Below are positions 1 to 8,036 of a stretch of DNA of 11,241 nucleotides, piece after piece. The notes below the pieces were generated by a model, which saw only the letters and a program-made list of their open reading frames with translations, was not told the DNA's origin and ran no database searches. Position 1 is the stretch's first letter, and the number at the start of each line of letters is the position of its first letter. Origin of the DNA: Casp-actino8 sp039800005 (lineage in GTDB: Bacteria > Actinomycetota > Acidimicrobiia > Acidimicrobiales > Ilumatobacteraceae); the NCBI GenBank assembly GCA_039800005.1, contig JBDLRN010000015.1:1-11241 (forward strand), read 5' to 3'. Made by a program: the position numbers and the translations under genes.

Positions 1-623
1 GCTCGACCGGCCACGAGTCCGGCGTGCGTTCCACCACTCGACGACGTGAACACGATGGCCCGCGGAACGACTTCGCACTGCTCGACCAGTTCGTCGTAGG
101 CGGCGATGTAGCCGACCGCACCCACCTCGGTGGAACCGCCGATCGGAATGGAGTACGGACGCAAGCCCTGCTCGACGAGTCGTTGCGTGAGCGCTTCACG
201 TTCGATCTCGAGCACGCCCCATTCGGCGGGCCCGGCTCCGGTGAAGTGCATGTGCGCACCGAACATGTGGCTCAGCAACTGGTTGCCCTCGAGCGGATCG
301 GGGCGATCGCCGGCCAACACGAGATGCGTCTCCCAACCGAGAACCGCTCCCGCGGCCGCCGTCATGCGACAGTGATTCGACTGTCCGGCCCCGACGGTCA
401 CCAACGCGTCGGCCCCGTCATGAAGCGCGGCTCCGCACAGGAACTCGAGTTTCCGCGCCTTGTTGCCACCCATGCCGAGTCCGGTGAGGTCGTCGCGCTT
501 GACCCATAGTTGCACGCCGTCACCGATCGACGGACCGCGCTCGAGCGGTGTCGGGAGCGTGGCCAGCCGCACGCGAGGCACTCCGTTCCACGGCACGGAA
601 CGCGGGTCGGATGTCGTCGTCAT
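1..623 (-). CDS. D-cysteine desulfhydrase / ACC deaminase-type PLP enzyme (3' part outside window)
   Basis: This is the first 207 residues of a PLP-dependent fold-type II enzyme; the family is about 330 residues, so the C-terminal third lies beyond the left edge. Residues 52-60 read GGNKARKLE, where Lys55 is the expected Schiff-base lysine. QSNHCRMTAA at 81-90 carries the conserved serine (Ser82) loop. IPIGGST at 159-165 and SSGGTHAGL at 195-203 match the D-cysteine desulfhydrase/ACC deaminase family. QSNH rather than QSNQ leans towards D-cysteine desulfhydrase (D-cysteine to pyruvate, sulfide and ammonia), but substrate cannot be settled from this fragment. The ATG at 623 begins MTTTSDPRS. 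No Shine-Dalgarno precedes it, and a TAACCT -10-like box lies just upstream, so the transcript may be nearly leaderless. It diverges from ung with 24 bp between start codons. Confidence 0.88.
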   Translation of the reverse strand, partial: MTTTSDPRSVPWNGVPRVRLATLPTPLERGPSIGDGVQLWVKRDDLTGLGMGGNKARKLEFLCGAALHDGADALVTVGAGQSNHCRMTAAAGAVLGWETHLVLAGDRPDPLEGNQLLSHMFGAHMHFTGAGPAEWGVLEIEREALTQRLVEQGLRPYSIPIGGSTEVGAVGYIAAYDELVEQCEVVPRAIVFTSSSGGTHAGLVAGR

Positions 624-631
624 CGGTTCAG

Positions 632-641
632 AGGTTACGGT
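632..641. promoter_or_regulatory. Candidate bidirectional promoter: overlapping divergent -10 elements
   Basis: The 24-bp gap between the two divergent start codons holds TACGGT on the plus strand (636-641) and TAACCT on the minus strand (637-632). Both fit the TANNNT -10 pattern, and they share the TA at 636-637. With -10 boxes at -12 to -7, the plus transcript would begin exactly at the ung GTG (648). The minus transcript would begin about 2 nt before the other gene's ATG (623). No clear -35 is seen on either strand, and no ribosome binding site precedes either gene. This is inferred from spacing and pattern only. Confidence 0.45.
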
Positions 642-647
642 GACGCC

Positions 648-1313
648 GTGGCCGCGACCGACTGGAATCCCCTGCTGCGCGCCGAGTTCGACGAGCCCTA
701 CTGGAAGGAACTGCAGACCTTCGTCGCCGAAGAACGTCGACAGGGCCCGGTGTATCCACCGGCCGACGACGTGTTCGCCGCCCTGCATCTCACGCCGTAT
801 CACGACGTGCGGGTGGTCGTCCTCGGCCAGGACCCGTACCACGGACCGAATCAGGCCCACGGACTCTGCTTCTCGGTGCGACGCGGAGTGCCGATTCCCC
901 CGTCGTTGCGCAACGTGTTCCAGGAACTGCACGCCGACCTCGGATGTTCGATTGCGCGACACGGAAATCTCGAGCACTGGGCACGTCAAGGGGTGCTCCT
1001 CCTCAACACCACGCTCACGGTGCGCGCCGGCCAGGCCGCGTCACATCACGGCAAGGGATGGGAGCGCTTCACCGACCGCGTGATCACCACGGTGAACGAC
1101 AAGTCGGAACGAGTGGTGTTCCTCTTGTGGGGCGCGCCGTCGCGCAAGAAGAAGACACTCATCGACCCGTCACGGCACACCGTGATCGAGTCGGCGCATC
1201 CGTCGCCGTTGTCGGCGCACAACGGGTTCTTCGGTTCCCGGCCGTTCTCGCGCACCAACGATGCGTTACGCGAGGCCGGCCGAGATCCGATCGACTGGAC
1301 GATTCCCGACTAG
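648..1313 (+). CDS. ung: Uracil-DNA glycosylase, family 1
   Basis: This enzyme removes uracil from DNA in the first step of base-excision repair. The 221-residue product has the full family 1 signature. GQDPYHG at 60-66 contains the catalytic Asp62. Phe75 lies in the uracil pocket segment (GLCFSV), and GVLLLNTTLTV at 115-125 carries the pocket Asn120. LLWG is at 159-162 and HPSPLS at 184-189 (catalytic His184 and the DNA-binding loop). The frame stays open upstream to an ATG at 510, but that extension runs inside the divergent gene and reads as arginine-rich noise. The GTG at 648 gives MAATDWNPLL and a normal family length. It appears to be leaderless from the TACGGT box 6 nt upstream. The gene converges on the ABC binding-protein gene and their stop codons overlap. 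Confidence 0.95.
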   Translation: MAATDWNPLLRAEFDEPYWKELQTFVAEERRQGPVYPPADDVFAALHLTPYHDVRVVVLGQDPYHGPNQAHGLCFSVRRGVPIPPSLRNVFQELHADLGCSIARHGNLEHWARQGVLLLNTTLTVRAGQAASHHGKGWERFTDRVITTVNDKSERVVFLLWGAPSRKKKTLIDPSRHTVIESAHPSPLSAHNGFFGSRPFSRTNDALREAGRDPIDWTIPD

Positions 1314-3061
1314 CCGCCGGCCGGACTCGGGAAGTCGCGCGGCTCCTCACCTTCCGGTGCCACGTCGTACACCGCGACCGCGCCCTCGGGCTGGAACAAC
1401 TTGTCTTCGGTCGGCCATGCGCCAGGGAGATAGCGCTGACCGCCGTCGACGTAGAAGAGCATGCCGGTGCCCTCCTTGCGATTCTCGTCGGGGCCGGTCG
1501 CCTCGGCGTCCCACCAGAAGAGCGTGGCGTCGTCGATACCCGCGTAGTCGGGCTCGTCCCAGATGTCGTGATCACCCCAGGTGAGCCACGGCTGGCTCAC
1601 CGCTTGGATGGTCTCGAAACTGCGAATGGCCGCGGCGAGCGACTCGTGCGTCAAGTCGGGTCCGGCTGATTGCAGCGCCGACATCAGCAGCATGAACGGC
1701 GGCATGTACACACCGATCGATTCATCGGCGGCCGGCTCCTGGCCGGTGAACCACTTGTAGAGCGCGTAGTAACCGCTGATCTCGGGGTTCACGTGCACGG
1801 CCAGACTCGTCACACCGAAGGCATTGGCCCACTGCTGTTGGTCGTACGAACGACCGAAAGCCGTGGTGTCGGTGAGCGTGGCGGCGGCCACGATCCACTC
1901 GGGGAAATACTCCTGCGCCGTCGCCTCACGAGTGAAGTCGCGCGGCGCGACGGGATCGGTCGACAGGATCACCGAGGTGACACCGCTCGCCTTCAATTTC
2001 GCGATGAGCTGCGACGCGGTCTGCTGGATGCTGCCCGGATCGAGGACGTAGGGGATCACTTCGGCCGGCGCGGCACCGACTTCGGTGAGGCGCGCCACCA
2101 TGAGATCGGCCAGAACCTTCGACTCGGCACTGCTCTCGACGTACACGAGGCCGAACTTGCGCTCGGTGTTCTGGAACTCTTCTCCGGCGTGGATGGCCGG
2201 CTTGCCCGCCAGCTGCTTGCCGATGAACTCGACCACGTGCACCTGCTTCTGCTCGGTGCTGCCGTCGATTCCCCACACGTAGGGGTCGCGCTCGGCGTAC
2301 CACTCGGGCGAACCGCCACCGCACGAGATGCACAGGATCTCGCGTGCCGCCAGCTCGTCGCCGAAGGCGTTGGTGAGCGCCGGTCCGCCGATCACGGCGA
2401 AGGGCTTGTATTCCTCGGCGATGCGCTGGGCGTCGGCGCGCGCCGTGACCACGTCGTTGGCCAGACCGGTGCTCTCGTAGGTGACGAGATTGATCGTGCG
2501 GCCGTAGAACTCGTAGTAGGTCTCGAAGTAGCGGACGAAGTCGGCCACGACCTCTTCTTCTTGCGCATTGGTGTCGTCGACGGCGATGGCGTCGGTGATG
2601 TAGTTGATGATCGGGTCACCGTCGGGTCCCATGTAGTGCACGATGGTGATCTCGTCGGCCGTGACACCCTGGAAGGTCGCTCCGCCGTTGTCGCCGGTGA
2701 AAGGCGCCATGCAGAACGGCGCGAAATAGTCGATCACGGCGATGCGTCCGACCGAGGTGTCGCAACGCTCGCCCCAGTCGATGTCGCCGGCCACGCCGAG
2801 CTCTTCGGCCTGCGGATACGACAACGGGTAGGTCCACGTCGCACCGCCGCCGGTGCCGTCGGGCGCATCGGTCGCGTCGGTGGGTGCGGACGTCGACTCG
2901 GGTGCGGCCGTCGTGTCGGATGTTTCGTCGTCGCCGCCTCCGCCCGATGCGATCACACCGATTACGACGGCGACCACCACGATGATCGCCGCCAACGGCC
3001 CCCACTTCTTCAGGGCGCTGGATCCCCCTCCACCGCCACCACTGCTGCTCGCTGGTTGCAT
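1310..3061 (-). CDS. LIV-type ABC transporter substrate-binding protein, membrane-anchored
   Basis: This is the solute-capturing component of the adjacent LIV/HAAT-type uptake system, with a periplasmic-binding-protein type I fold (LivK-like). It has 583 residues. The order is a Gly/Ser-rich N-tail (1-16), Lys18-Lys19, a hydrophobic helix at about 21-39, a Gly/Asp then Thr/Ser/Ala/Pro-rich linker (40-76), and the binding domain (about 77-565). There is no lipobox cysteine after the helix, so it is probably tethered by an uncleaved helix with the N-tail inside the cell. Cys100/Cys117 and Cys244/Cys247 are the only cysteines and could form two disulfides. The ATG at 3061 follows GGGGGGA as ribosome binding site and starts 2 nt past the stop of the ATPase gene, so it is the last gene of the operon. 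The ligand cannot be read from sequence; homologues bind amino acids, amides, urea or other small organics. Confidence 0.9.
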   Translation of the reverse strand: MQPASSSGGGGGGSSALKKWGPLAAIIVVVAVVIGVIASGGGGDDETSDTTAAPESTSAPTDATDAPDGTGGGATWTYPLSYPQAEELGVAGDIDWGERCDTSVGRIAVIDYFAPFCMAPFTGDNGGATFQGVTADEITIVHYMGPDGDPIINYITDAIAVDDTNAQEEEVVADFVRYFETYYEFYGRTINLVTYESTGLANDVVTARADAQRIAEEYKPFAVIGGPALTNAFGDELAAREILCISCGGGSPEWYAERDPYVWGIDGSTEQKQVHVVEFIGKQLAGKPAIHAGEEFQNTERKFGLVYVESSAESKVLADLMVARLTEVGAAPAEVIPYVLDPGSIQQTASQLIAKLKASGVTSVILSTDPVAPRDFTREATAQEYFPEWIVAAATLTDTTAFGRSYDQQQWANAFGVTSLAVHVNPEISGYYALYKWFTGQEPAADESIGVYMPPFMLLMSALQSAGPDLTHESLAAAIRSFETIQAVSQPWLTWGDHDIWDEPDYAGIDDATLFWWDAEATGPDENRKEGTGMLFYVDGGQRYLPGAWPTEDKLFQPEGAVAVYDVAPEGEEPRDFPSPAGG

Positions 3062-3063
3062 TG

Positions 3064-5991
3064 CTATCCCCCCTGCCCGGAACGGGCGATCGCGGCACTC
3101 GAGGTACCGAGGTATGACTCGACGACCTGCGGATGGACGAGGACCGCACCCGGTGGTCCGCTCGTGACCACTCTTCCTTGGTCCATCGCCACCAGTCGAT
3201 CGGCGACCGATGAGATGAATGGTATGTCGTGTTCGACGATCAGTAATGCGGCTCCCATGTCGTCGCGCAGGCGGCGCACGACCGGCGCCAGAGCCTCGAC
3301 TTCGCGCTGCGCGAGACCGGACGTGGGTTCGTCGAGCAGGATCACCGTGGGCCGATGCGCCACGAGGCACGCGATGTCGACGATGCGACGCGTTCCGGTG
3401 GAGAGCTCGCGCACGAACTTGCGCTCGTAGTCGCCGAGTCCGAGCAATTCGATCAGTTCGTCCACCCGCACACGGACCGCTTGTTCGGAGTCGAACACCG
3501 GCGGCAGATACAGAGACGCGGCGAGAGCGCTGCGGTTGCCCACCCATCGTTCGAGCGACACGGCGAGGGTCTCGCGCACCGTGAGTTCGGGAAAGAGCCG
3601 AGCGTCCTGGAACGAACGGCCGAGACCGGCTCGGGCCCGACCGTTCGGACTCCGATCGCTCACGTCGACGCCACCCACGTCGATGGACCCGGCGTACAGC
3701 GGTGCGAAGCCGGAGATCAGATCGAAGAGCGTGGTCTTGCCGGCCCCGTTCGGACCGATCACACCCACGATCTCGCGTTCACGAACCTCGATCGACACTC
3801 CGTCGACGGCACGGATGCCACCGAAACTGGTGACCACCCCGCGGGTCGCGAGCACGACCGCGTCGCCCGCGGCCGTCGCATCGGTCGACGACGCCCGTTC
3901 GCCCACCGACGCGCCCGACAGGAACACCGACCGCAGAACGTCGGGACGTTCGAGGAGTTCGGCGGTGGGACCGCTGAAGCGAACCTCTCCTCGTTCGAGG
4001 AAATAGGCGCGCTCGGCGACGGTGAGCGCGACGTTGACGCTCTGCTCGACGAGCACGACCGTCACACCCTCGTCGGACAATCGTTTGACGATCGGCAACA
4101 TCTGACCCACCACGACCGGCGCCAGACCGAGTGACAACTCGTCGATGAGCAGTACCCGCGGCCGCATCACGAAACTCATGCCGAGGGCGAGCATCTGCTG
4201 CTGTCCACCCGACAGATTGGCCGCTGGCTGGTCGAGACGATCGGCCAGCATCGGGAAGATCTCGAGAACTTCGGCGCGCGCCGCGCGGACCGACTCGGGG
4301 TCGCGTCGATGCGTCCAGCCGGCGAGATCGAGATTATCGGCCACGGTGAGCGAGCCGAACACTCCGGCCCCACCGGGCATCTGCACGATGCCGAGAGCCG
4401 CGATCTCGTGCGGCGGTGCGTGCGTGATGTCGCGTCCGTCGAAGATCACCGCGCCGCGATCGGCTTCCACGATGCCGCTGATCGTCTTGAGCAGTGTGCT
4501 CTTGCCGGCTCCGTTGGTGCCGAGGAGCGCGACGATCTCCCCCTCGTCGAGGTCGAGGTCGATGCCGTGCAGAATCTCGACGCCGTCGTAACCCGATCGC
4601 ACTCCGCGCAGGACGAGCAGTTTCGAGCGACCGTGTCTCCGTTCGTACAGCGCTTCCGAGCGGGCGGCGGCCGACTGCCACACCTGGCCGATGTCGTCGA
4701 CGATCACGTTGCCGATGGTGCGTTGGATGAGTCCGCCGACGAGGAAGAGCGGGATCATCACGAGCATGCCGACGCGAATCGAGATCTCGTCGGCGATCCA
4801 CCCGATGAGAGGAAGAACACCGAGGCCGGGGATGATCCAGAGCGACGCGACCGAGAAGCCAGTGGCGCGAGCACGGGGCGGAATGGCGAGCGAGAGGGCC
4901 GAGAAGATGGCTGGGGCGAGCACAGCGAGGGCCGCCGAGATCACGCAGTTGATGGCGACCGCGATCACGATGTTCGGGGCGAGAGCGAAGGCGCCGGCCA
5001 GAACCGCGGCGACCATGGCGATGTTGGCGCCGACACGCGCGAGTCCGGCCACGTTGCCCGCGTATCGCTTGGCGATGAAGCGTGCGCCGAGCACGAGGCC
5101 GACCAATTGGAACGGTTCGGCGATGGCGGCCGCCACACCGCGCGCCCGTTCGTCGAGGCCGAACTCCTGGTCGTAGAGAAGCGAGGCCAGGGTGACGAAG
5201 CCGATCAGGCCGGTGGCGAGGAAGGGCAGGCTCCACCAGATGCGTCGCAGCGACTGCACCTTGTGCACGGTGCGCCAACTCTCGCTGAACGACGGCGCCG
5301 TCTCCTCGGTCATGGCCACGTCGTCGCTCACGCCCATGGCTTGGCGTTCCCAACGCCCGCGCACCGGTTCGTGGAGTCGCAAGGCGAGCACGGCGAAGAC
5401 GATGGTCGGGATCATGAAGACGATGAACGGCGTGCGCCATCCGAAGTAGAAGGCGAGAAGTCCGGCCGACAGCGGGCCGACGAAGGCGCCCACTGCGTTG
5501 GCGGCCCGATGCACCGAGAACACTCGAGTGCGCGCTTCGATCGGGTAGTAGTCGGAGATCAACGAGTTGTGGGTGGGATCGATCACCGCCTTACCGAGCG
5601 CCGAACCGCTGCGAGCGATGGTGAGCACGATCAGTCCGGTGGCGAATCCGGTGAGACCCGAGAACATCGCCCACACGAGTGCGCCGATGACGGCGAGGCG
5701 CGCTCGCTTCGAACGGTCGGCGATCTGAGCGATCGGTACCTGCAGGGCGAGCGCGGCCACACTGGCCAGACCCACCAGTCCGAGCATGGTGCCGAAGTCG
5801 AGATCGAAGTGTTCGCGGATCTCGGGCAAGAGGATGCCGAAGGCGGCCCGGTCGAGTTCGTCGACCGCGTTGAGGCCGAACAGCACGACGATCGGGAACA
5901 CCGCTTCCCCACCGCACACGTCGCGCAACCAGCGACTCGGATGACGAACGCCGAACCAGAAGCGCGACCAGAGACCGGACGTGGCGTTCAC
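3064..5991 (-). CDS. MFS transporter - LivF ATPase - LivG ATPase triple fusion
   Basis: A single 975-residue frame joins three modules. Residues 30-430 are an MFS secondary transporter of roughly 12 helices, resembling Spinster-like MFS proteins. It has a motif A-like loop between helices 2 and 3 (ADRSKRARLAVIG, 91-103) and a cytoplasmic middle loop at about 208-250. Residues 457-690 are a LivF-like ATPase with Walker A GTNGAGKST (491-499), signature LSGGQQQM (593-600), Walker B VLLIDE (613-618) and LVEQ at 647-650, Gln at the switch being normal for LivF. Residues 713-962 are a LivG-like ATPase with Walker A GPNGAGKTT (746-754), GRSFQDARLF (791-800), a variant signature LSTGTRRI (863-870), Walker B VILLDE (883-888) and His921. 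The GTG at 5991 overlaps the permease stop by 4 bp (GTGA) and follows GGGAGGAG. Both ATPases look intact and should energise the LivH-LivM protein; what the MFS domain does is unknown. Confidence 0.9.
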   Translation of the reverse strand: MNATSGLWSRFWFGVRHPSRWLRDVCGGEAVFPIVVLFGLNAVDELDRAAFGILLPEIREHFDLDFGTMLGLVGLASVAALALQVPIAQIADRSKRARLAVIGALVWAMFSGLTGFATGLIVLTIARSGSALGKAVIDPTHNSLISDYYPIEARTRVFSVHRAANAVGAFVGPLSAGLLAFYFGWRTPFIVFMIPTIVFAVLALRLHEPVRGRWERQAMGVSDDVAMTEETAPSFSESWRTVHKVQSLRRIWWSLPFLATGLIGFVTLASLLYDQEFGLDERARGVAAAIAEPFQLVGLVLGARFIAKRYAGNVAGLARVGANIAMVAAVLAGAFALAPNIVIAVAINCVISAALAVLAPAIFSALSLAIPPRARATGFSVASLWIIPGLGVLPLIGWIADEISIRVGMLVMIPLFLVGGLIQRTIGNVIVDDIGQVWQSAAARSEALYERRHGRSKLLVLRGVRSGYDGVEILHGIDLDLDEGEIVALLGTNGAGKSTLLKTISGIVEADRGAVIFDGRDITHAPPHEIAALGIVQMPGGAGVFGSLTVADNLDLAGWTHRRDPESVRAARAEVLEIFPMLADRLDQPAANLSGGQQQMLALGMSFVMRPRVLLIDELSLGLAPVVVGQMLPIVKRLSDEGVTVVLVEQSVNVALTVAERAYFLERGEVRFSGPTAELLERPDVLRSVFLSGASVGERASSTDATAAGDAVVLATRGVVTSFGGIRAVDGVSIEVREREIVGVIGPNGAGKTTLFDLISGFAPLYAGSIDVGGVDVSDRSPNGRARAGLGRSFQDARLFPELTVRETLAVSLERWVGNRSALAASLYLPPVFDSEQAVRVRVDELIELLGLGDYERKFVRELSTGTRRIVDIACLVAHRPTVILLDEPTSGLAQREVEALAPVVRRLRDDMGAALLIVEHDIPFISSVADRLVAMDQGRVVTSGPPGAVLVHPQVVESYLGTSSAAIARSGQGG

Positions 5992-8006
5992 GACTTCTCC
6001 TCCCGGCGACGAGCCCGACGATCGATCAAGAAGGCCAGTTGGTCGCGGATCCTGATCACGAGAGCGCCGAGTCCGCCCGGCACGATCAAGAGGACGAGCA
6101 ACACACCGGCGGCCGACGAGACGAAGCGCCACTCCTCGGCGGTGACGAACCACTCCGTGCCGCGCAGATAGATCGCACCGAGCACGGCACCGAACATCGA
6201 ACCCAGGCCGCCCACCACCGAGGCGGTGAACACCTCGAGGCTCCGGTTCACGCCGTAACTCGACAGATCGAAGCTGTAATTGAGGTGGGCGAACAATCCC
6301 CCCGCCACACCGGCCACCGCGCCCGAGATGGTGAAAGCGGTGAGCTTGAGCCACGTGGCCGACAACGCGTAACTCTGAGCGGCGCGCTCGTTGTCGCGCA
6401 GAGCGAGGATCGCGCGCCCGGTTCGGCTGCGTCGGATGCCGCGAATGGCGAACATGGTGATGCCCAGCACCACCAACGTGTACACGTAGAAGCGGGTGGG
6501 CGTGTCGACACTCACGCGGCCGAACAGGTCGGGGCGTCCGAAGCGACGACTGCCCGGCACCCACGAGAAGAAACGGTCGTTGAGCAACCACGACGTGACC
6601 GACAGTGCGAACACCAGCGTGGTGACGGCGAGATACAGGCCGCGCAGACGGAGAGCCGGCAGACCGACCACGAACGCCGCCACGGCTCCGGCCGCCGCGC
6701 CGATGAGCAGTGCGAGCGAGAGATCGACGTTCCATTCGGAGGTGAACTTGGCGCTGACCGCCGCCCCGATGGCCACGAAGCCGAATTGTCCGAGTGAGAT
6801 CTGGCCGGCCCAGCCGGTGAGCACCACGAGCGAGAGTCCGATGATGCCGTAGATGGCGATGGCGGTGATCTTCACCACCTGATCGGACCGCAACACGAGA
6901 GGGATCAGAACGAGACCCGCGGCGACGAACACGTAGGTGGTGGCGCGCATCAAGAACACGAGATCGTGCTTCTTGATGTGGGGCTCGAGATCACGCACTT
7001 CGTCGGCGAGTCGCCACGACGCGGTGGTGTCCTGGTCGAGGCGAGACGAGCTGCGCCGCTGCATCAACAGTGCGGCCATCACGGCTGCTCCGATGAACGG
7101 CGCGACCAGGAGCGGACTCTCGGCGTTCCACGACACGCCGTACTCGAGCACGCCGAGCGCGACCGCGGCCACGGTGATGGTGACCAGGTTGCGCAGACGC
7201 CCGATCACGAGCGCAGCGAGTGCCTGTACCAGCGTGCCGATGGCGAGGGCCGAGCCGAGCGGAATTCCGAGGATGCCCGCCCGCAGGAACAATGCGAGGA
7301 ACGACAACGCGGCGGCGATCATCCACACGACGGTGGACAGACCGCCCACGGGGATGCCGAGGAGCGAGGCTCGCTCGCTGCGTTCGGCGGCCGCTCGTAC
7401 CGCGGTGCCGATACGTGTGCGTGTGAGGAAGAGTCCCACCGCCAACATGGCGAGCGGCGCAACGATCACGGCGACGAGATCGTTGGCGTTCAGGATGAAC
7501 GCGTCGACGGTGAGTTTCCAGTCGAGCGGAGCGGGGATGCGCTGTGACGCCGCACTCTCGTCCCATAGACGCGGGATGCGAATGGCGAAGACGGCCAACA
7601 ACTGGGTGATGCCGATGGTGGCGACGGTGAGCACCAGACGCGGCGAGTGCGCGAAGCGTCGCACGATGGCCAACTCGACGATGGCGCCCAAGGCGACCGC
7701 GGCGGCCAGCCCCACGCCGAGTCCGAACAGATACGGCAGACCCGAAAAGACGATGAGACCCACCGACAGCGCGGCGGGGACGAATCCGAGATCGGCCTGC
7801 GCGAAGTTGAGCACGCGATTGGCGCGGTACACGAGGGCCATGCCCATGGCGAGCAGTGCGGTGAGGAGCCCGATCACCACGCCGCGGATCCAGGCACCGA
7901 ACGGCACACCGAAGAAGATCAACTGCACGACGACCAGAGCGAGGGCCGGGGTGAGCGGAGCGAGTGCGCGATTGAAGGGCGCGAATCGAGTCGATGAACC
8001 CGCCAT
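5988..8006 (-). CDS. Fused LivH-LivM branched-chain-type ABC permease
   Basis: This integral membrane protein has 672 residues and holds both permease halves of a LIV/HAAT uptake system. Residues 20-315 are LivH-like, with the LNFAQADLGF motif at 66-75 and the cytoplasmic coupling loop GTAVRAAAERSERASLLGIP at 200-219. Residues 316-350 form a charged linker. Residues 355-655 are LivM-like, with GQISLGQFGFVAIGAAVSA at 401-419, the coupling loop GRAILALRDNERAAQSYAL at 530-548 and VVGGLGSMFGAVLGAIYL at 597-614. The tail (661-672) is Arg/Glu-rich. In most bacteria LivH and LivM are separate proteins of about 300 residues each. The ATG at 8006 is preceded by GGAGGGGG, and the gene is first in the operon. 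Its stop overlaps the GTG of the MFS-ATPase gene. Confidence 0.92.
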   Translation of the reverse strand: MAGSSTRFAPFNRALAPLTPALALVVVQLIFFGVPFGAWIRGVVIGLLTALLAMGMALVYRANRVLNFAQADLGFVPAALSVGLIVFSGLPYLFGLGVGLAAAVALGAIVELAIVRRFAHSPRLVLTVATIGITQLLAVFAIRIPRLWDESAASQRIPAPLDWKLTVDAFILNANDLVAVIVAPLAMLAVGLFLTRTRIGTAVRAAAERSERASLLGIPVGGLSTVVWMIAAALSFLALFLRAGILGIPLGSALAIGTLVQALAALVIGRLRNLVTITVAAVALGVLEYGVSWNAESPLLVAPFIGAAVMAALLMQRRSSSRLDQDTTASWRLADEVRDLEPHIKKHDLVFLMRATTYVFVAAGLVLIPLVLRSDQVVKITAIAIYGIIGLSLVVLTGWAGQISLGQFGFVAIGAAVSAKFTSEWNVDLSLALLIGAAAGAVAAFVVGLPALRLRGLYLAVTTLVFALSVTSWLLNDRFFSWVPGSRRFGRPDLFGRVSVDTPTRFYVYTLVVLGITMFAIRGIRRSRTGRAILALRDNERAAQSYALSATWLKLTAFTISGAVAGVAGGLFAHLNYSFDLSSYGVNRSLEVFTASVVGGLGSMFGAVLGAIYLRGTEWFVTAEEWRFVSSAAGVLLVLLIVPGGLGALVIRIRDQLAFLIDRRARRREEKS

Positions 8007-8036
8007 GACACCCCCTCCGTGTCGTCGGTCGACACG

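Noticed and set aside
510..647. Longer start for ung
   Set aside because: The added 46 residues overlap the divergent desulfhydrase gene, are Arg/His-rich and have no family counterpart.
863..990. Variant signature LSTGTRRI in the LivG-like half as a dead ATPase (window position about 3380-3405, minus)
   Set aside because: Walker A, Walker B glutamate and switch histidine are intact, and the core S-x-G of the signature remains, so inactivity is not supported.
1670..3430. Long plus-strand open frame of 586 codons opposite the binding-protein gene
   Set aside because: It is antisense to a gene with clear domain signatures, has His/Arg/Gly/Asp-rich composition and no recognisable motif; GC-rich codon bias leaves such frames open by chance.
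3062..3547. Upstream extension of the binding-protein frame
   Set aside because: It lies within the LivG-like coding region in a different frame; the ATG at 3061 has a GGGGGGA ribosome binding site and begins the anchor helix.
5900..6000. Possible sequencing frameshift creating the fusions
   Set aside because: The frame from 5991 to 3064 is continuous with full motifs in all three domains, natural linkers and a proper overlap with the preceding gene; nothing suggests a missing stop.
4309..6171. Long plus-strand open frame of 620 codons opposite the MFS-ATPase gene
   Set aside because: It is a shadow of the minus-strand codons, highly charged (His/Asp/Glu/Arg), without any domain pattern or plausible start signal.
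5992..6735. Upstream extension of the MFS-ATPase frame
   Set aside because: It runs entirely inside the LivH-LivM gene in another frame and is Arg-rich; the GTG at 5991 has a strong GGGAGGAG ribosome binding site and a GTGA overlap.
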